From Serratia quinivorans (GTDB taxonomy: Bacteria; Pseudomonadota; Gammaproteobacteria; Enterobacterales; Enterobacteriaceae), in assembly GCA_900457075.1 (NCBI GenBank), contig UGYN01000002.1, forward strand, positions 2,418,001 to 2,482,000: a DNA stretch of 64,000 nt, written 5' to 3'. The notes under the pieces were generated by a model, which saw only the letters and a list, made by a program, of their open reading frames with translations, searched no databases and was not told where the DNA came from. How positions within the stretch are numbered: position 1 is the first letter of the stretch; the number at the start of each line of letters is the position of its first letter. Of the stretch, positions 42,671 to 51,717 are shown piece by piece. Position numbers and translations under genes: made by a program.

Positions 42671-43258
42671 GTGGAGAGATCCATAAGAATATCAATCATA
42701 GATACTAACCGCCATTTCGGTGAGGGGTTAAAATATGCTTTGCTGGAATATTTTCAGGTAAAGGGAAGGGCTCTTGAGATCCTGCCCGGAGACGTTGAAC
42801 AGCCCTCTGCCGATCTGGTTTTTGTGGCGCGATCGGAAGCCGGGGGCAGGGCTTATTGTGATCGGATGCCGATAGAGTCAGATTCCCGGTCGCTGTATAT
42901 TTCCATAGAAAAAACAACGCGTGATGGGGTACCGAGAAAAAATGTATGTTCCAGAGAGGCGGGGACGTTGGAGAGGCGTGCCAGTATCGAGGACCTATTT
43001 CATCTGCTCGACGTGGCTCTAAGGCGCATAGCATCAATCAGTATGGCAACAGGGGCCTGTGTGTTTTGCATCGGCAAAAGGCTCAGTGGCAGAGAGAAAG
43101 AGGTCATTTTTTATCTGCGGTTAGGGGTTAATCAAACGCAAGCAGCGAAGTATATGCAGCTGAGTGTTAAAACGGTGCATACCTATAAACAGTCGGTGAT
43201 GCGTAAACTTGATTTCAGAGGCAGAAATGAACTTTTTAGTTGGTTATTGAAAGTTTGA
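42671..43258 (+). CDS. LuxR-family regulator with degenerate receiver-like N-terminus
   Basis: Predicted 195 residues. The C-terminal LuxR helix-turn-helix (about 135-190) is clear: LSGREKEVIFYLRLGVNQTQAAKYMQLSVKTVHTYKQSVMRKL. The N-terminal part begins like a receiver (ISIIDTNRHFGEGLKYALLEYF), but the phospho-acceptor position is not Asp (ADLVFVARSE), so it is probably not phosphorylated, as in RcsA- and FimW-like regulators. AAGGAG at 42659-42664 points to the GTG at 42671 rather than the GTG at 42665. It closes the fimbrial operon, where Mrp-type operons also carry a regulator (mrpJ), and may control fimbriae or motility. Confidence 0.78.
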   Translation: MERSIRISIIDTNRHFGEGLKYALLEYFQVKGRALEILPGDVEQPSADLVFVARSEAGGRAYCDRMPIESDSRSLYISIEKTTRDGVPRKNVCSREAGTLERRASIEDLFHLLDVALRRIASISMATGACVFCIGKRLSGREKEVIFYLRLGVNQTQAAKYMQLSVKTVHTYKQSVMRKLDFRGRNELFSWLLKV

Positions 43259-43601
43259 ATTTCTAGAGCTATTCCTTGACATTTAAAATGTATTTTTATG
43301 TTATATTTTATTGCTGTTATTCTTTTGTTTATAAGCGTATTTTCTTTTTTCAAACATTTCTCTTTGGTGAAGAAAAAAAATATTTGTGCCATACGAAGTA
43401 AAAACATAAAAAGAGTTAGATAGCGGCGGGGGTATTGATTTAATGGGTTATTGTTTCATGATGCCATGGTGGGTTGTTTAGACTCCATGATTTTCTATTG
43501 TGAATTGACCGATTTTAATCCCATGGTATTTCTAATTGAATTGAAAATGAAAATTTTCATCAAATAATCATCAGAGTATTTTCTTAGTGTTTGTCCAATA
43601 T
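43259..43601. other. AT-rich region between the fimbrial operon and gor
   Basis: About 340 bp, very AT-rich, no supported gene and no clear operon terminator for the LuxR gene. It marks the boundary between the fimbrial island and the conserved gor block. Confidence 0.4.
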
Positions 43602-43638
43602 AAAAAAAGGTCAGGGTCCTGAGGCACCTGACCTTTTT
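43602..43638. terminator. Bidirectional terminator downstream of gor
   Basis: AAAAAGGTCAGG/CCTGACCTTTTT, 12-bp stem with an 11-base loop, with A and T runs on both sides. It can end gor (minus strand) and the fimbrial operon (plus strand). Confidence 0.85.
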
Positions 43639-43679
43639 GTTGCCGTTTACCCAGCGGCATTGCACGCCGGGCAGGCAAA

Positions 43680-45032
43680 TCAACGCATGGTAACGAACTC
43701 TTCCGCTGCGGTCGGGTGGATCGCGACGGTGTTGTCGAAGTCTTTCTTGGTGGCGCCCATTTTAATCGCCACGGCGAAGCCCTGCAGGATCTCGTCCATG
43801 CCGAAGCCAATGCCGTGCAGGCCAACAATCTTCTCTTCCTTACCCACGCACACCAGCTTCATGCGGCACGGCTGGCGGTGTTGCGTTACGGCGCTGTACA
43901 TGGCGGTAAATGAAGATTTATACACTTTCACGCTGTCCGCGCCGAATTTCTCGATTGCTTCCGGTTCGGTCAGGCCGATAGTGCCGATCGGCGGGTGGCT
44001 GAACACTACGGTGGCGATGTTGCTGTAATCCAGGTGTTCTTCTGGTTTGTTGTTAAACAAACGCTCGGACAGACGGCGGCCTGCGGCCACGGCAACCGGG
44101 GTCAGTTCAACGGCACCGGTGTTGTCGCCCACCGCGTAAATGCCTTTTACGTTGGTGTTCTGGTATTTATCGACGTCGATATAGCCATTTTCGTTGGTTT
44201 TCACCCCGGTCACGGCCAGGTTCAGGTTATCGGTCGCCGGTTCACGGCCGATCGCCCACACCAGGCTGTCGACGGTGAATTCCTTGCCGTTTTCCAACTG
44301 CAATGTCAGGCTGCCGTCGGCGTTTTTAACGATGGCCTTCGGCACCGATTCGGTGTGAAGGCTTGGCCCTTCGGTGTTCATCACTTCCACCAGGGTTTCG
44401 ACAATCATCGGATCGAAGCTGCGCAGCGGCGCGTGTTTACGCACGAACAGGTGCGTCTCGGCTCCTAGCGCGTTCATCACGCCGGCGATCTCCACCGCGA
44501 TATAGCCTGCGCCGACCACCGCAACGCGTTTTGGCATCGCATCCAGCTCGAAGAAACCGTCGGAGTCGATGCCGTATTCTGCGCCCGGAATATCTGGGTG
44601 GCTTGGGCGTCCGCCGGTGGCGATCAGAATATGGTCGGCAGTGATTTTCTCACCGTTCACTTCCACCGTGTGGGCGTCGATAAAGCGCGCAAAGCCTTTG
44701 ATCACGTCGACTTTGTTTTTGCCCAGCACGTTATCGTAGGAATTATGGATGCGGTCGATATAGGCGGTGCGGTTAGCCACCAGCTTTTTCCAGTCAAAGG
44801 CGTTGACGGTGGTATCGAAACCGTAATCCGGGCCGTACATATGAATGGCCTCGGCGATTTGCGCCGCATGCCACATAACTTTTTTCGGTACACAACCCAC
44901 GTTGACGCAGGTGCCGCCCAGTTCTTTGGCTTCAATCAGTGCGCATTTCTGGCCATACATGGCTGCCCGGTTGATCGATGCGATGCCGCCGCTGCCGCCG
45001 CCAATTGCTAGATAATCGTAATGTTTGGTCAT
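43680..45032 (-). CDS. gor: Glutathione reductase (NADPH)
   Basis: Predicted 450-residue FAD enzyme, the same size as E. coli Gor. FAD site [14 protein letters not shown], redox-active disulfide [18 protein letters not shown] site [13 protein letters not shown], second FAD motif YAVGDNTG, and the C-terminal [12 protein letters not shown] with the catalytic His-Glu pair. It keeps cytosolic glutathione reduced. The neighbour rlmJ matches the E. coli order. Confidence 0.95.
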   Translation of the reverse strand: MTKHYDYLAIGGGSGGIASINRAAMYGQKCALIEAKELGGTCVNVGCVPKKVMWHAAQIAEAIHMYGPDYGFDTTVNAFDWKKLVANRTAYIDRIHNSYDNVLGKNKVDVIKGFARFIDAHTVEVNGEKITADHILIATGGRPSHPDIPGAEYGIDSDGFFELDAMPKRVAVVGAGYIAVEIAGVMNALGAETHLFVRKHAPLRSFDPMIVETLVEVMNTEGPSLHTESVPKAIVKNADGSLTLQLENGKEFTVDSLVWAIGREPATDNLNLAVTGVKTNENGYIDVDKYQNTNVKGIYAVGDNTGAVELTPVAVAAGRRLSERLFNNKPEEHLDYSNIATVVFSHPPIGTIGLTEPEAIEKFGADSVKVYKSSFTAMYSAVTQHRQPCRMKLVCVGKEEKIVGLHGIGFGMDEILQGFAVAIKMGATKKDFDNTVAIHPTAAEEFVTMR

Positions 45033-45161
45033 CTGGGATTTCCATGAATTGTGTGAATCGAAGAGCGTAAGAGTTTAACGCCTGATGCAGGTTTGTCGCA
45101 AAGGTTGCGTCGATGGCTGTGATAGGTGGGATAAAGGCGCGGCAGGCCGCGCCCCGGAAGC

Positions 45162-46004
45162 TTATTCCGGCACCACCCAGTTCACCAAATGGTGACCATG
45201 GCCCGACGGCACCAATATTTTGTGCAGCCATGGCAGCACGTTTTTCATTTGTTGTTCCAGCTTCCACGGCGGGTTAATCACGATCATGCCGGAGGCAGTC
45301 ATGCCGCGCTGGTCGCTGTCGGGTTTTACCGCCAGTTCGATCTGCAGAATATTACGGATGCCGGTGGCTTCCAGCTCTTTGAGCATACGTTTGATCTGCT
45401 GGCGCATCACCACCGGATACCACAGCGCGTAGGTGCCGGTGGCAAAGCGCTTGTAGCCTTCCTGCAGGCCTTTGATCACGTCCTGATAATCGGTCTTCAT
45501 CTCGTACGGCGGGTCCATCAGGATCAGCCCACGGCGTGACAGTGGCGGCAACTGGGATTTCAACTGTTGGTAGCCATCGGCGCGTTGCACCTTGGCACGT
45601 TCGTCCTTCTGAAATTCGCTGCGCAGCAGTGGGAAGTCGCTCGGGTGCAGCTCGGTCAGGTGGATTTTATCCTGCGGGCGCAGCAGCTGGCGGGCAATCA
45701 GCGGTGAGCCAGGGTAGTAGCGCAGCTTTTCGGTACGGTTAAAGTGGTGCACTACACCCATGTAGGCCGCCAGTTCTTCCGGCAGATCGTCACGTTGCCA
45801 CAGCAGACCTATGCCTTCCAGGTATTCCCCGGTGCGTTCGGCGTGCTCACCGCTCAGCTGATAGCGCCCTGCGCCGGAATGGGTATCCAGGTACAGGAAG
45901 GGTTTGTCTTTTTCTTTCAGCGATTCAATGATCAGGCTCTGAACGGTGTGCTTGAGCACGTCGGCGTGGTTGCCGGCGTGGAAACTGTGGCGGTAACTTA
46001 ACAT
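45162..46004 (-). CDS. rlmJ: 23S rRNA (adenine(2030)-N6)-methyltransferase RlmJ
   Basis: Predicted 280-residue SAM-dependent methyltransferase. The start MLSYRHSFHAGNHADVLKH, the DTHSGAGRY SAM motif and the catalytic LILMDPPYEMK (DPPY) motif are those of RlmJ (YhiR), which modifies A2030 of 23S rRNA. It was first tied to use of DNA as a nutrient. In E. coli rlmJ lies next to gor and before prlC; here a roughly 10-kb block is inserted between rlmJ and prlC. Confidence 0.93.
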   Translation of the reverse strand: MLSYRHSFHAGNHADVLKHTVQSLIIESLKEKDKPFLYLDTHSGAGRYQLSGEHAERTGEYLEGIGLLWQRDDLPEELAAYMGVVHHFNRTEKLRYYPGSPLIARQLLRPQDKIHLTELHPSDFPLLRSEFQKDERAKVQRADGYQQLKSQLPPLSRRGLILMDPPYEMKTDYQDVIKGLQEGYKRFATGTYALWYPVVMRQQIKRMLKELEATGIRNILQIELAVKPDSDQRGMTASGMIVINPPWKLEQQMKNVLPWLHKILVPSGHGHHLVNWVVPE

Positions 46005-46139
46005 GGCTTGTGGTAATTCCTTGTGCTCCCGACGGAGCGTGCTGAACAGAATAAAGGCTTATATTCTGCACAGTATAAACTGTCTGGGCGGGAAAAACCG
46101 GAATGCGTTACCGCAGACCCTCTATCAAGGAGCAGGACA

Positions 46140-46544
46140 ATGACCGAATCGACTATTCTGGCTAAGTATCCCGGCGCATCGCGCTGGCAATTCGGCGACA
46201 GCCCGGCGCTGGCGGACGAGCTGTTGCAGTTGGTGCTCGACGGCGACAAAACCGCAACCTGTGGTTCCTATGTTGCCTATCAACAAGAGAAATCACCGAT
46301 GGTCGGGGATTATAACGTGATCCTTAATGGCCGGGGTGAACCCGCCTGTGTCATCAGAACGCTTTCACTGAAGCTGACTCGTTACTGTGATGTCACCGCA
46401 GAGATGGCCGCGCTGGAAGGCGAGGGGGATAAGAGCCTGGCCTTCTGGCGTGAGGGACATCAGGCGTTTTTTACCCGAGAAGGCACTTTTTCGCCGCAAA
46501 TGTGGCTGGTATTTGAAGAGTTTGACCTGGTCGATGTCCTCTAG
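46140..46544 (+). CDS. ASCH domain protein
   Basis: Predicted 134-residue cytosolic protein of the ASCH superfamily, a beta-barrel fold related to PUA that binds nucleic acid or modified nucleosides. Visible: FGDSPALADELLQLVLDGDKTATCGS, PMVGDYNVILNGRGEPACVIRT, and the late acidic FWREGHQAFF. An upstream in-frame start at 46023 would add 39 residues without support; the ATG at 46140 follows AAGGAGCAGG. Substrate unknown. Confidence 0.75.
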   Translation: MTESTILAKYPGASRWQFGDSPALADELLQLVLDGDKTATCGSYVAYQQEKSPMVGDYNVILNGRGEPACVIRTLSLKLTRYCDVTAEMAALEGEGDKSLAFWREGHQAFFTREGTFSPQMWLVFEEFDLVDVL

Positions 46545-46552
46545 TTACGCAG

Positions 46553-47425
46553 CTATGACTCCAGGGCGGCAACCACCTGCTCGCGCAGCCAGCTATGGGC
46601 CTGATCCAGGTGCGATCGCTCATGCCAGACCATCACCATGTCATAGCCGGGTAGTTCCAGCGGCACCGGGCAGGTGCGCAGACTGCCGAGCAGTTCCCCC
46701 AGCATGCGTGAAGGCAGCATGGCGACCATATCGGATTTTGCCAGCAGCGCGGGAATGAACAGGAAGTGCGGCAGCGACATCACCACCCGCCGCGCTAATC
46801 CCTGTGCTTCCAGCAACGTGTCGGTCAGGGTACGGAAACCGCCCCCGTCCTGTGAAACCATAACAAACTCCAACTGACAGAACTGCTCGAGCGTAGGCGG
46901 TGTCTGCAATAACGGGTGGTCACGACGGCCTACCAGCAGGTAATTCTCGTGAAACAACGGGCGATGACGTAGCTCGGCGGGCGCCTCTTCACGGGCCAGA
47001 AAACCCAGGTCGATCACGCCGTCCGCCAGATCGCGACTCATGTTTTTGGGTGAAGCTTCGCGGATCGCCAGACGGGAATGGGGTGCCGCCAGCCGCAGTT
47101 CGGGCAGCATCGGCAGCAGGATGGCATATTCGGCCGCGTCGGCGGCGGCCAGTTGCCAGGTCATTTTGGCCTGCAGCGGATCAAACGGCTGTTCCGGTGC
47201 CACCAAACGACCGAGATCGGCCAGCGTCTGGCGCAGCGGCGTCAGCAGGCCGAGTGCGCGTGCCGTCGGCAACATGCCGCGTGAGCCGGGCAATAGCAGG
47301 GGATCATGGTAAATCTCGCGCAGTTTGGCGAGCTGGATACTGACCGAGGGTTGGCTCAGGTTAAGGCGTGCGGCCGCCCGGGTTACGCTGCGCTCAGTGA
47401 GCAGCGCTTCCAGCGTGACCAACAA
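46553..47425 (-). CDS. LysR family transcriptional regulator (start uncertain)
   Basis: Predicted 290 residues from a TTG at 47425, with the LysR helix-turn-helix at the very start (ERSVTRAAARLNLSQPSVSIQLAKLR) and the effector-binding domain after about residue 80. The codons just upstream spell INNLKRVDLNL, the usual LysR N-terminus, so translation probably begins ten codons earlier, near 47455, where GAGGA sits six bases before an ATC. No normal start codon exists there, which points to a base error or a rare start. It is divergent from the amidase gene, its likely target. Confidence 0.8.
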   Translation of the reverse strand: MLVTLEALLTERSVTRAAARLNLSQPSVSIQLAKLREIYHDPLLLPGSRGMLPTARALGLLTPLRQTLADLGRLVAPEQPFDPLQAKMTWQLAAADAAEYAILLPMLPELRLAAPHSRLAIREASPKNMSRDLADGVIDLGFLAREEAPAELRHRPLFHENYLLVGRRDHPLLQTPPTLEQFCQLEFVMVSQDGGGFRTLTDTLLEAQGLARRVVMSLPHFLFIPALLAKSDMVAMLPSRMLGELLGSLRTCPVPLELPGYDMVMVWHERSHLDQAHSWLREQVVAALES

Positions 47426-47563
47426 ATTGAGATCGACCCGCTTTAAATTGTTGATAACTATTCCTCATATTAAATCTATCAATTTCAACTATAGCGTTAA
47501 TCCCACTACCGTGGAACGGACGGCGGAAAAGCCGACGAAACTGCTACGGATAAGGACGAAACG

Positions 47564-49006
47564 ATGAAATTGAGCGAGTACGTTAGCTATGATGCGCTGG
47601 GGTTGGCCGAACTGGTACAGCGCGGCGAAGTCAGTGCGCAGGAGCTGCAACAGACGGCGCAGGCCGCGGTTGAGGCGGTGAATCCGGCGATTAACGCAGT
47701 GGTGGAACATTGGACGCAGCCGTTATCGGAGGGGGATGGCCCACTGTCTGGCGTGCCTTTCCTGATTAAGGATATCGCCATCAGCATGGCCGGTAAGCTC
47801 TCGGAACTGGGCAGCCGGTTGGCGCAGGGCAATATTGCCACTACAGACAGTTATCTGATGAGCAATATTCGTCGAGCAGGGCTGGTCACCTTCGGTCGTA
47901 CTACCACGCCGGAAATGGCGTTCAGCACCACCACCGAAGCGGTGCTTTACGGCGCGACGCGCAATCCCTGGAACCCGGATTTCAGCGCCGGCGGTTCCAG
48001 CGGCGGAGCCGGTGCGGCGGTGGCCGCCGGGATCGTGCCTGTCGCTCATGCCACTGACGCCGCCGGTTCGATCCGTGTGCCCGCTTCGTCGAATGGGCTA
48101 TTTGGTCTCAAACCGACGCGCGGCCGGGTATCGCATGGCCCGGCGATGGATGAAGTGTTCAACGGTTTTGGCGTCCAACTGGGGCTAAGCCGTTCGGTAC
48201 GTGACAGTGCGGCCTTGCTGGATGCCCTGCAGCATCCACATCCCGGCGAACCCTATTACACCGCGCCTCCGGCACAGAGTTGGCTGTCACAGGTGACGTC
48301 AGAACCCGGCCGACTGCGCATCGGCATGATGACTCAGGCGTGGAACGGCGGCAAAACCGATCCGCAAATCGCTCAGGCCACGGCCGACACTGGCGTGCTG
48401 CTGAGTGAGTTGGGCCATCAGGTTAGCGAAGTGGATATGGCGATCGGCGTCAGTTGGCAGGAGCTGGTGTTCGCCAATGCGCAAATCTGGTGTACCAATC
48501 TGGTCGGTTGGCTAGATGGTTTGAGTCAGGCGGCCGGGCGGCCGATTTCAACCGAAACGCTGGAGCCGGAAACGCTGGCCTGTTACCGCTACGGTTTGGC
48601 TGCCAGGGCGGTGGATATGGTCGCTGCGCTTGAGGTGCGTAATCGGGTGACTCGCGGCGTCGCGGCCTATTTTCAGCAGTATGACCTGCTGCTGACCCCG
48701 ACCCTGCCCGACTTGCCCTGGCGGATTGGCCGTTACGGCACAGGAGCGGCGGAGATGAGCGGCCTGGAGTGGACGGCGCATTTATTCGATCACTCGCCGT
48801 TTACGCCGGTCTTTAACGTGGCGGGCGTGCCGGCGATGTCGGTGCCGTTGGCGCATGATGCGCAGCATAACCTGCCGATTGGCATGCAATTCGTCGCCGG
48901 TTTTGGCCGTGAAGATTTGCTGCTGCAACTGGCCGGCCAACTGGAGCGGGCGGCACCCTGGCAGCAGCGACGTCCTGCGATTTGGGCGGGAAATGCACGG
49001 CCGTAG
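47564..49006 (+). CDS. Amidase signature family hydrolase
   Basis: Predicted 480-residue cytosolic amidase. The Ser-cisSer-Lys triad is visible: Lys in VPFLIKDIAIS, Ser-Gly cluster in FSAGGSSGGAGAAVAAG, and nucleophile Ser in ATDAAGSIRVPASSNGLFGLKPTRGR. The C-terminal part (FNVAGVPAMSVPL, LPIGMQFVAGFGRED) also fits. It hydrolyses an amide bond; the natural substrate is unknown. It is divergent from the LysR gene with 138 bp between, and is followed by the HIT gene. Confidence 0.88.
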   Translation: MKLSEYVSYDALGLAELVQRGEVSAQELQQTAQAAVEAVNPAINAVVEHWTQPLSEGDGPLSGVPFLIKDIAISMAGKLSELGSRLAQGNIATTDSYLMSNIRRAGLVTFGRTTTPEMAFSTTTEAVLYGATRNPWNPDFSAGGSSGGAGAAVAAGIVPVAHATDAAGSIRVPASSNGLFGLKPTRGRVSHGPAMDEVFNGFGVQLGLSRSVRDSAALLDALQHPHPGEPYYTAPPAQSWLSQVTSEPGRLRIGMMTQAWNGGKTDPQIAQATADTGVLLSELGHQVSEVDMAIGVSWQELVFANAQIWCTNLVGWLDGLSQAAGRPISTETLEPETLACYRYGLAARAVDMVAALEVRNRVTRGVAAYFQQYDLLLTPTLPDLPWRIGRYGTGAAEMSGLEWTAHLFDHSPFTPVFNVAGVPAMSVPLAHDAQHNLPIGMQFVAGFGREDLLLQLAGQLERAAPWQQRRPAIWAGNARP

Positions 49007-49091
49007 CAGTCAAAAGGCAAAATATCGGCTATGTTGCTAAAAGGTTTTTTGCGGCGGGCCGGGTGGCTCGTCGCTGCATTCAGGAGGCGTG

Positions 49092-49553
49092 ATGAGCTGC
49101 ATATTTTGTGAAATGGTGGCAGGCCGGGTGCCGTGCCATAAAATTTGGGAGGACGACGGCCACATGGCGTTCCTTTCAATCTATCCGAATACCGAGGGTT
49201 TCAGCGTGGTGATCCCCAAGGCGCACTACGAGAGTTACGCTTTTGCCGTAGCGGACGACGTGCTGAGCGAACTGATGCTGGCGACCAAACGGGTGGCGCA
49301 GTTGCTCGACCGGGCGTTTGACGATGTGGGCCGCTGCGGCATGGTGTTCGAAGGCTTTGGCGTCGATCACCTGCACGCCAAACTGATCCCGATGCACGGC
49401 ACCGCGGCACTGGAACAATGGCAGCCGATTGAGTCGAAATCGACGAAGTTCTTTGACCGCTACGAAGGTTACCTGTCCTCGCACGACGCTGCGCGTGCCG
49501 ACGACGATCGTCTGGCCGCCCTGGCGGCGCAGATCCGCCAGAGTGCGGTTTAA
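49092..49553 (+). CDS. HIT family protein with variant motif
   Basis: Predicted 153-residue histidine-triad protein with the CIFCEMVAGRVPCHKIWEDD zinc/nucleotide start and VVIPKAHYESY. The triad HxHxH is altered: the sequence reads DHLHAKLIPMHG, so the third position of the triad is Lys. HIT proteins hydrolyse or transfer nucleotides on phosphoramidates and dinucleotides; the change could alter or lower activity. ATG at 49092 follows AGGAGG; an in-frame GTG precedes it. Confidence 0.82.
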   Translation: MSCIFCEMVAGRVPCHKIWEDDGHMAFLSIYPNTEGFSVVIPKAHYESYAFAVADDVLSELMLATKRVAQLLDRAFDDVGRCGMVFEGFGVDHLHAKLIPMHGTAALEQWQPIESKSTKFFDRYEGYLSSHDAARADDDRLAALAAQIRQSAV

Positions 49554-49745
49554 GGCACTATCCATCAACACCGGCCATTGATTTTCCTGCGCCGGTTTCT
49601 GCCATTCGGCAGAAAATTTCGTGCACTGCTAGTGCAACCCGCTGTGGGTTGGATCCAGATACGATTGTTCATGCCAAACCCTCACCCTGTCTTCCAATAG
49701 TTTTTGTTAACGAGATCTCCTTTAGGGTTGTTTGTTTTTGCATCA

Positions 49746-49759
49746 ACCGATATATCGGT
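49746..49759. promoter_or_regulatory. Palindromic operator candidate upstream of the catabolic cassette
   Basis: Perfect 14-base palindrome ACCGATATATCGGT, 97 bp before the first gene of the cassette. It is a candidate site for the GntR/FCD regulator encoded at the end of the same cassette. Confidence 0.55.
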
Positions 49760-49856
49760 GTATCGTTGCTTTGCATCGAGGGTTACAGACAGTGAAGTCA
49801 CTTAGTCGTTTGTTTTAATAGGTTTTTAATTCCTGTGCCGACTTTGGAGTATGCCA

Positions 49857-50933
49857 ATGGACAAAATAAAACAGGTCAATCTCTATCGAGCCGTATCGCC
49901 TTTATCTCGCCCTATCGCGGATTCCACTCATTACATCAATGAAATTTCCTTTGTGGTTGCCGAAGTGGTGCTGGCCAGTGGCGTCACTGGCGAAGGGTAT
50001 TTGCTTTCTTTCCACTATTCGCCCGAGGCCATTGCCGGAGCAATGAAAGATCTCCAACAGTTTGCCGTGGGTTATCACTGTTGGCAGACCGGTAAATTCC
50101 TGCGGGACGTGGCGGCAGAGCACGAATACTTTGGCCACAACGGTTTGCAGAAGTGGGCGGCGGCAACGCTCAATGTCGCGATGTGGGACGCATGGGGTAA
50201 GACCCTGCAACAGCCGATCTGGAAGATGTTGGGCAACACCGTCGATCGCGTGCCGGTGTATGGCAGTGGCGGTTGGTTGTCATACAGCGAGGCCGAACTG
50301 CTGGAAGAAGTGCTGGAATACCAGGCGCGTGGCTTGCAGGCCGTGAAGATAAAAGTGGGTTCGCCGGAGGTAGAGCAAGACATCATGCGTTTGCGCAAAG
50401 TGCGGGAAGCGGTTGGCCCCGGGATGAAAATCATGATGGATGCCAATCAGGGGATGACCCTGCCGGATGCGCTGAAGTTATCGACGCAGGCGGCAGAAAT
50501 TGGCATCCACTGGTTCGAAGAACCCTTGGTGCATACCGATTTTGACGGCTATCAGCAGTTGCGCCAGAAAACCGGCATCGCACTGGCAATGGGCGAGCGG
50601 GAATATGACATGGAACCGCTCAAGGCCTTGATCGCCCGTAATGCGCTGGATTTATGGCAACCGGATCTGATCCGCATCGGCGGCGTTGAACCCTGGCGTG
50701 AGTCGGCGATGCTGGCACATGCCCATCACCTGCCGGTATTACCGCATTACTACAAGGATTATGACGTGCCGCTGCTGTGCACTATCCCCAACCCTTACGG
50801 TGCGGAATCTTTCGACTGGATCGACAGCATTATCGATAACCCGATGACCATTGACGGCGGCTACGCTTTTCCGCGCTCGGGTGCAGGCTGGGGCTTTAAT
50901 TTCAACCCGGCATCTCTGACAGAAATCAAATAG
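49857..50933 (+). CDS. Mandelate racemase/muconate lactonizing enzyme family protein
   Basis: Predicted 358-residue enolase-superfamily enzyme. The catalytic Lys pair is AVKIKVGSP (KxK), metal ligands are Asp in MMDANQGM, Glu in WFEEPL and Glu in MGEREYD, and the general-base His is in LPHYYKDYD. This is the mandelate racemase subgroup, which includes many acid-sugar dehydratases. With a TRAP transporter and two dehydrogenases alongside, a sugar-acid dehydratase is the best guess, but the substrate cannot be read from sequence. The ATG at 49857 fits TTGGAG better than 49851. Confidence 0.82.
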   Translation: MDKIKQVNLYRAVSPLSRPIADSTHYINEISFVVAEVVLASGVTGEGYLLSFHYSPEAIAGAMKDLQQFAVGYHCWQTGKFLRDVAAEHEYFGHNGLQKWAAATLNVAMWDAWGKTLQQPIWKMLGNTVDRVPVYGSGGWLSYSEAELLEEVLEYQARGLQAVKIKVGSPEVEQDIMRLRKVREAVGPGMKIMMDANQGMTLPDALKLSTQAAEIGIHWFEEPLVHTDFDGYQQLRQKTGIALAMGEREYDMEPLKALIARNALDLWQPDLIRIGGVEPWRESAMLAHAHHLPVLPHYYKDYDVPLLCTIPNPYGAESFDWIDSIIDNPMTIDGGYAFPRSGAGWGFNFNPASLTEIK

Positions 50934-50943
50934 GGACAGGGCG

Positions 50944-51717
50944 ATGAAACAGGACGTTTTAACTCAGTATTTTTCATTACAGGGCCGGACCGGCATTGTT
51001 ACCGGCGCATCATCCGGTATTGGGCGCGGCATTGCTCATTTGCTGGCAGATGCCGGGGCACGGGTATTCAACTTCAGTCTGGAAGCCACGCAGACTACCG
51101 GCATTGATTATGCCTTGAACCCCGGAGTGGTTGATATACAAGTGGATATTACCGATCGCGAACAATTACAGGCCGCAGTCGATAGGGTCGCGGCTGATGG
51201 GGCGATCGACTTCCTCATTAACAACGCAGGCATTACCAAGCGTGTGCGCGCCGAACAGGTTGATGAAGCCTGGTGGCGGAAAATTCACCAGATTAACGTT
51301 GATGCCGTATTCTTCCTGTCGCAACTTTGTTTCCCGCATTTGACCCGCTCGGCGTATATCGGCCGTATCGTCAATATTTCCTCAATGGCGGCGCATCTGG
51401 GTTTTAGCGAGGTGGTGCCCTATTGCTCGACCAAGGCAGCGGTCACTGGCATGACCCGTGGGTTGGCTGTGGAATGGGCGCAGGAAAACATCCGCGTCAA
51501 TTCGGTGGCGCCGGGTTGGATCCAGACCAATATGACGCAGGTGGTCGCCGATCCGCAGCGGTTGGAACGTATTATTAACCGGATGCCGCTGCACCGTTAC
51601 GGCCATCCGCGTGAAGAACTGGGTGCCATGGTGTGGTTTTTGGTCAGTGAGGCCTCGCGTTACATCACCGGGCAGGATTTTGCCGTGGACGGGGGGGCGC
51701 TGAGCTATGGCTTCTGA
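50944..51717 (+). CDS. SDR family NAD(P)-dependent oxidoreductase
   Basis: Predicted 257-residue short-chain dehydrogenase. Cofactor motif GIVTGASSGIGRG, NNAG at LINNAGITK, catalytic Ser in NISSMAAHLG and YxxxK in VPYCSTKAA; C-terminal FAVDGGALSYGF closes the fold. It likely oxidises or reduces a hydroxy-acid or keto-acid made by the preceding enzyme, similar to 2-keto-3-deoxy sugar-acid dehydrogenases. It lies 10 bp after the enolase-superfamily gene and its end overlaps the next start. Confidence 0.88.
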   Translation: MKQDVLTQYFSLQGRTGIVTGASSGIGRGIAHLLADAGARVFNFSLEATQTTGIDYALNPGVVDIQVDITDREQLQAAVDRVAADGAIDFLINNAGITKRVRAEQVDEAWWRKIHQINVDAVFFLSQLCFPHLTRSAYIGRIVNISSMAAHLGFSEVVPYCSTKAAVTGMTRGLAVEWAQENIRVNSVAPGWIQTNMTQVVADPQRLERIINRMPLHRYGHPREELGAMVWFLVSEASRYITGQDFAVDGGALSYGF

